DNA from: Nitrospira sp. CR1.2
GTDB lineage: Bacteria > Nitrospirota > Nitrospiria > Nitrospirales > Nitrospiraceae
Assembly (NCBI GenBank): GCA_014055495.1
Contig: WIAG01000029.1
Span: 1 to 44,933 of the forward strand
DNA length: 44,933 nucleotides
Reading direction: 5' to 3'
Position numbers and translations under genes: made by a program. The notes below the pieces were generated by a model, which ran no database searches, was not told where the DNA came from, and saw only the letters and a program-made list of their open reading frames with translations. This document shows, piece by piece, positions 43,380-44,933 of this stretch. Within the stretch, counting starts at the first letter, position 1; each line of letters starts with the position of its first letter.

Positions 43380-43601
43380 TCAGGCAGGCGGAATGACCTT
43401 CTCTTCGTCAATTGTCCGACCCACATATTCAAGCGCGGCAGAGACATCGAAGGCGGTCAATTCGGGGTATGCGTCAACAATCCTGGCCACGGTATAACCA
43501 CCGGCCACCATCCCGACAATGTTCTTGACCATAATACGGGTGCCGCGAACCGTGGGCTGCCCACTGCAGATTTTGGAATCGACAACGATGCGATCATCCA
43601 T
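43380..43601 (-). CDS. DUF433 antitoxin-like protein, orphan copy
   Basis: A 73-residue protein of the DUF433 family, which act as DNA-binding antitoxins partnered with PIN-like toxins. The conserved motifs IVVDSKICSGQPTVRGTRI, MVKNIVGMVAGGYT and AYPELTAFDVSAALEYV are intact. GAGGAA precedes the ATG. It is nearly identical in layout to the copy at 44514-44735, and the similarity runs from the stop codon back through about 65 bases of upstream DNA. No toxin gene follows here, so it is probably a duplicated copy that lost its partner. Confidence 0.85.
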   Translation of the reverse strand: MDDRIVVDSKICSGQPTVRGTRIMVKNIVGMVAGGYTVARIVDAYPELTAFDVSAALEYVGRTIDEEKVIPPA

Positions 43602-43910
43602 GACAGTTCCTCGCTGACTATCCTGCGGCTCCCGCAAGGCTAGGGAGTGACACCGGCCCAGTCAAGATAGGCCGCGCAGGTAATTCCCAGATGTACACAT
43701 TCGCCTCACGATATGATGGAAATGTATACGCCTATTCGCATCATTTGCTGGAATGAAACAGGTTCCACAAGTGTGGCAGGGCATAGAGACGGATCAAAGA
43801 ATGACCCTGGAGAGTCGCGACACATGCACTTGCGATGACACTGGCAGAATTGAGGGGTGAGAGCAACGGTGTCGTAAACCGCCAACAGGTTGATTCGTCG
43901 GGGATATTTG

Positions 43911-43955
43911 TGGAGCCGGCGAGTGGAATCGAACCACCGACCTGCGGTTTACGAA
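43911..43955 (-). pseudogene. 3' half of tRNA-Thr (CGT), probable attachment site
   Basis: Read on the minus strand this is an intact 3' half of a tRNA. It contains anticodon loop TTCGTAA, 3' anticodon strand ACCGC, T-arm GGTGG-TTCGATT-CCACT, acceptor strand CGCCGGC, T and CCA (CCA at 43913-43911). The sequence 5' of the loop (ATCGC) does not pair with ACCGC, so the match stops exactly at the anticodon loop. The same 11 bases, TCGTAAACCGC, recur inverted at 43872-43882. Precise loss of the 5' half is what tyrosine-recombinase integration leaves. The 43638-44140 gap contains no credible gene; short frames there read through this tRNA sequence. Confidence 0.7.
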
Positions 43956-44140
43956 GCGATCCCGAAGTAATTTCTCCACCTCATTCCACAACACAAAAAC
44001 ACACAGAAGACCCTGATCCACCATTGGGTTAGGTGGGCGGTGCTTCGTCCTGTGGTGTTGTGCCTAAAACCGCCGAAAACGGTCTCGACGGTTACACTTT
44101 TGGTTACACTGCACGCCTCGCTTTTTGCGGGGCGTGCAAC

Positions 44141-44521
44141 CTATTGGGGTCGGGTCCGCACGCGGATTCGAGAGCGGTCTACGATGATGAGAGACGTGGT
44201 GAGTTCAGCCTCGGTGACCTCACTGAGCAATCGTCCCAAAGCCTGTTCGGTTTCTTCGATCGTTGTCGGCCAAACCCGAAGGCGCACAATGCCATGGTGT
44301 CGCTGTGCTGGAAATGAACGGCCATCAGCGAAGTCTTCATCGAAGGTCACCACGACAGCGCTCTGTTGTTGCGCCCACGCGAAGACCTCTTCATCAGCCT
44401 TCCCGGACAATCCTACATCGCCGGTGTGGAAGACGGCCCACGTCGGCTTCAACAGCTTCAGCCAGGAAACGACGGCTTGGGGAACATTTTGGTCGAGCAG
44501 GATGGTCAACCGGTCAGGCAC
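44141..44521 (-). CDS. PIN-like toxin of the DUF5615 family
   Basis: A ~126-residue protein with the mut7-C/DUF5615 PIN-like pattern: LLDQNVP near the start, KADEEVFAWAQQQ, then VVVTFDEDFAD, and a C-terminal RLRVWPTTIEETEQAL. The acidic residues in LLDQNVP and DEDF are the putative metal ligands of an RNase. GTG at 44521 is preferred because it overlaps the antitoxin stop by 8 bases; a TTG at 44545 is possible. Partner DUF433 lies immediately upstream. The pair forms a toxin-antitoxin operon. Cellular target unknown. Confidence 0.8.
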   Translation of the reverse strand: MPDRLTILLDQNVPQAVVSWLKLLKPTWAVFHTGDVGLSGKADEEVFAWAQQQSAVVVTFDEDFADGRSFPAQRHHGIVRLRVWPTTIEETEQALGRLLSEVTEAELTTSLIIVDRSRIRVRTRPQ

Positions 44522-44735
44522 GCGGAATGACTTTCTCTTCGTCAATCACCTGGCTGGCATACTCAAGCGCGGCAGTGACATCGTTGTTGGTTAATTCGGG
44601 GTACGCCTCAATGATCCCAGCCAGGGTATAGCCACCGGCCACCATGCCGAGAATGTTTTTCACCATAATGCGGGTGCCCCGAACCGTAGGCTTTCCGCTG
44701 CAGATGTTTGGATCGACAACGATACGATCTTCCAT
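44514..44735 (-). CDS. DUF433 antitoxin paired with the PIN-like toxin
   Basis: A 73-residue protein with IVVDPNICSGKPTVRGTRI, MVKNILGMVAGGYT and AYPELTNNDVTAALEYA, the DUF433 helix-turn-helix-like fold. GAGGAA precedes the ATG at 44735, and a 20-bp perfect palindrome lies 13 bases further upstream, which is where an autoregulated operator would be. The toxin gene overlaps its stop codon, so the two are translationally coupled. A longer frame to 44924 runs through the operator and the IS-like repeats and is rejected. Confidence 0.87.
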   Translation of the reverse strand: MEDRIVVDPNICSGKPTVRGTRIMVKNILGMVAGGYTLAGIIEAYPELTNNDVTAALEYASQVIDEEKVIPRA

Positions 44736-44748
44736 GACGAGTTCCTCA

Positions 44749-44768
44749 CTGACTAACCGGTTAGTCAG
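44749..44768. promoter_or_regulatory. 20-bp perfect palindrome, probable toxin-antitoxin operator
   Basis: CTGACTAACCGGTTAGTCAG is a perfect palindrome immediately upstream of the antitoxin ribosome binding site. The corresponding place before the orphan copy keeps only one arm (ATAGTCAG, near 43615-43622) and holds a different, shorter inverted repeat instead. Confidence 0.65.
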
Positions 44769-44810
44769 CCTAAGGCTAGGAGGTTCCAGGTGTCCTGTCA
44801 AGATAACGTA

Positions 44811-44871
44811 TTGCGCCGTGTAAAATCTTACTCTGGGACAGATCGTTGCGCCATTTGTAAATCTTACCCTC
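44811..44871. repeat. Two direct repeats, possible left end of an insertion sequence
   Basis: TTGCGCC-g-TGTAAAATCTTACTCT at 44811-44834 recurs as TTGCGCC-att-TGTAAATCTTACCCT at 44846-44870. Multiple short repeats beginning TGT, next to the start of an open frame, resemble the ends of IS21-type elements. The element itself is outside the window, so this remains tentative. Confidence 0.4.
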
Positions 44872-44907
44872 CAGCCCTGCATGGTGCGGGGCCGAAGGAG
44901 GGTGCGG

Positions 44908-44933
44908 ATGGAGGCACGTGGCATGGCGCGACG
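44908..44933 (+). CDS. Start of a gene running off the right edge (possible transposase)
   Basis: ATG at 44908 is preceded at 6 bases by GAAGGAGGG, a very strong ribosome binding site. Only nine codons (MEARGMAR and one cut codon) are visible, too few to identify. Its position beside the IS-like repeats suggests the first transposase gene of an insertion sequence, but this is a guess from context. Confidence 0.4.

Noticed and set aside
43794-44032. Two short open frames, one on each strand, around 43.8-44.0 kb
   Set aside because: Their translations (SGIEPPTCGLR, RRSVVRFHSPAP) are the familiar artefacts of reading through tRNA sequence.
1-44933. CRISPR arrays, rRNA genes, replication origin, complete prophage
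   Set aside because: I looked for regularly spaced repeats, rRNA-like conserved stretches, DnaA-box clusters and phage structural genes and saw none.

Overview
The window looks like chromosome of a Nitrospirota (Nitrospira-like) bacterium. This is an inference with three supports. A compact 2-oxoacid:ferredoxin oxidoreductase operon of the kind used in the reductive TCA cycle opens the window. A complete Pup/UBact-proteasome operon sits in an organism whose other genes (OmpA-family protein, RND pump, beta-barrel-like proteins) imply a two-membrane envelope. The DNA is uniformly GC-rich. Only the last ~1.5 kb looks clearly accessory.

Layout. 1-3.8 kb: oxidoreductase subunits (alpha, beta, gamma, ferredoxin), a clear terminator, a small acidic protein and tRNA-Asn. 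4-5.8 kb: a divergent pair, a class II aldolase-family enzyme and a YheT-type hydrolase, with an inverted repeat between them. 5.9-11.7 kb: a signalling pair on the minus strand. One gene is a 909-residue fusion of two PilZ-like domains, a LuxD-like acyltransferase/thioesterase and a methyltransferase. The other is a 1002-residue histidine kinase with a duplicated polytopic sensor. 12.2-13.6 kb: a small envelope protein and a secreted protein made of two repeats.

13.6-23.1 kb: one long minus-strand run reading HD-domain protein, YjbQ, HtrA-type protease, Mpa/ARC ATPase, Dop, Pup, PrcB, PrcA, PafA. Short or absent gaps and a good sigma70-type promoter at its head suggest that regulated proteolysis is co-expressed with an envelope protease. 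Pup already ends in Gly-Glu, so ligation should not need prior deamidation.

23.2-33.1 kb, plus strand: a secreted protein, a HIT protein, a membrane protein and a TPR/Sel1 protein. These are followed by a probable dedicated sortase system: a membrane-bound CHASE2-type sigma54 activator, an OmpA-family protein, a VIT/vWA protein with an LPxT-like C-terminal sorting signal, and a sortase. A sequence matching the sigma54 -24/-12 consensus lies just downstream of the activator gene and upstream of the ompA-like gene.

33.1-43.3 kb: a GT87-type membrane glycosyltransferase, a fusion of a polytopic membrane domain with a six-hairpin-glycosidase-like region, an orphan HME-type RND pump, and a cytochrome P450.

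43.4-44.9 kb: two near-identical DUF433 antitoxin genes, only one followed by a PIN-like toxin. Between them is the 3' half of a tRNA-Thr gene cut at the anticodon loop, probably an old integration site. At the edge is what may be the left end of an insertion sequence. No CRISPR array, rRNA or complete mobile element was seen.
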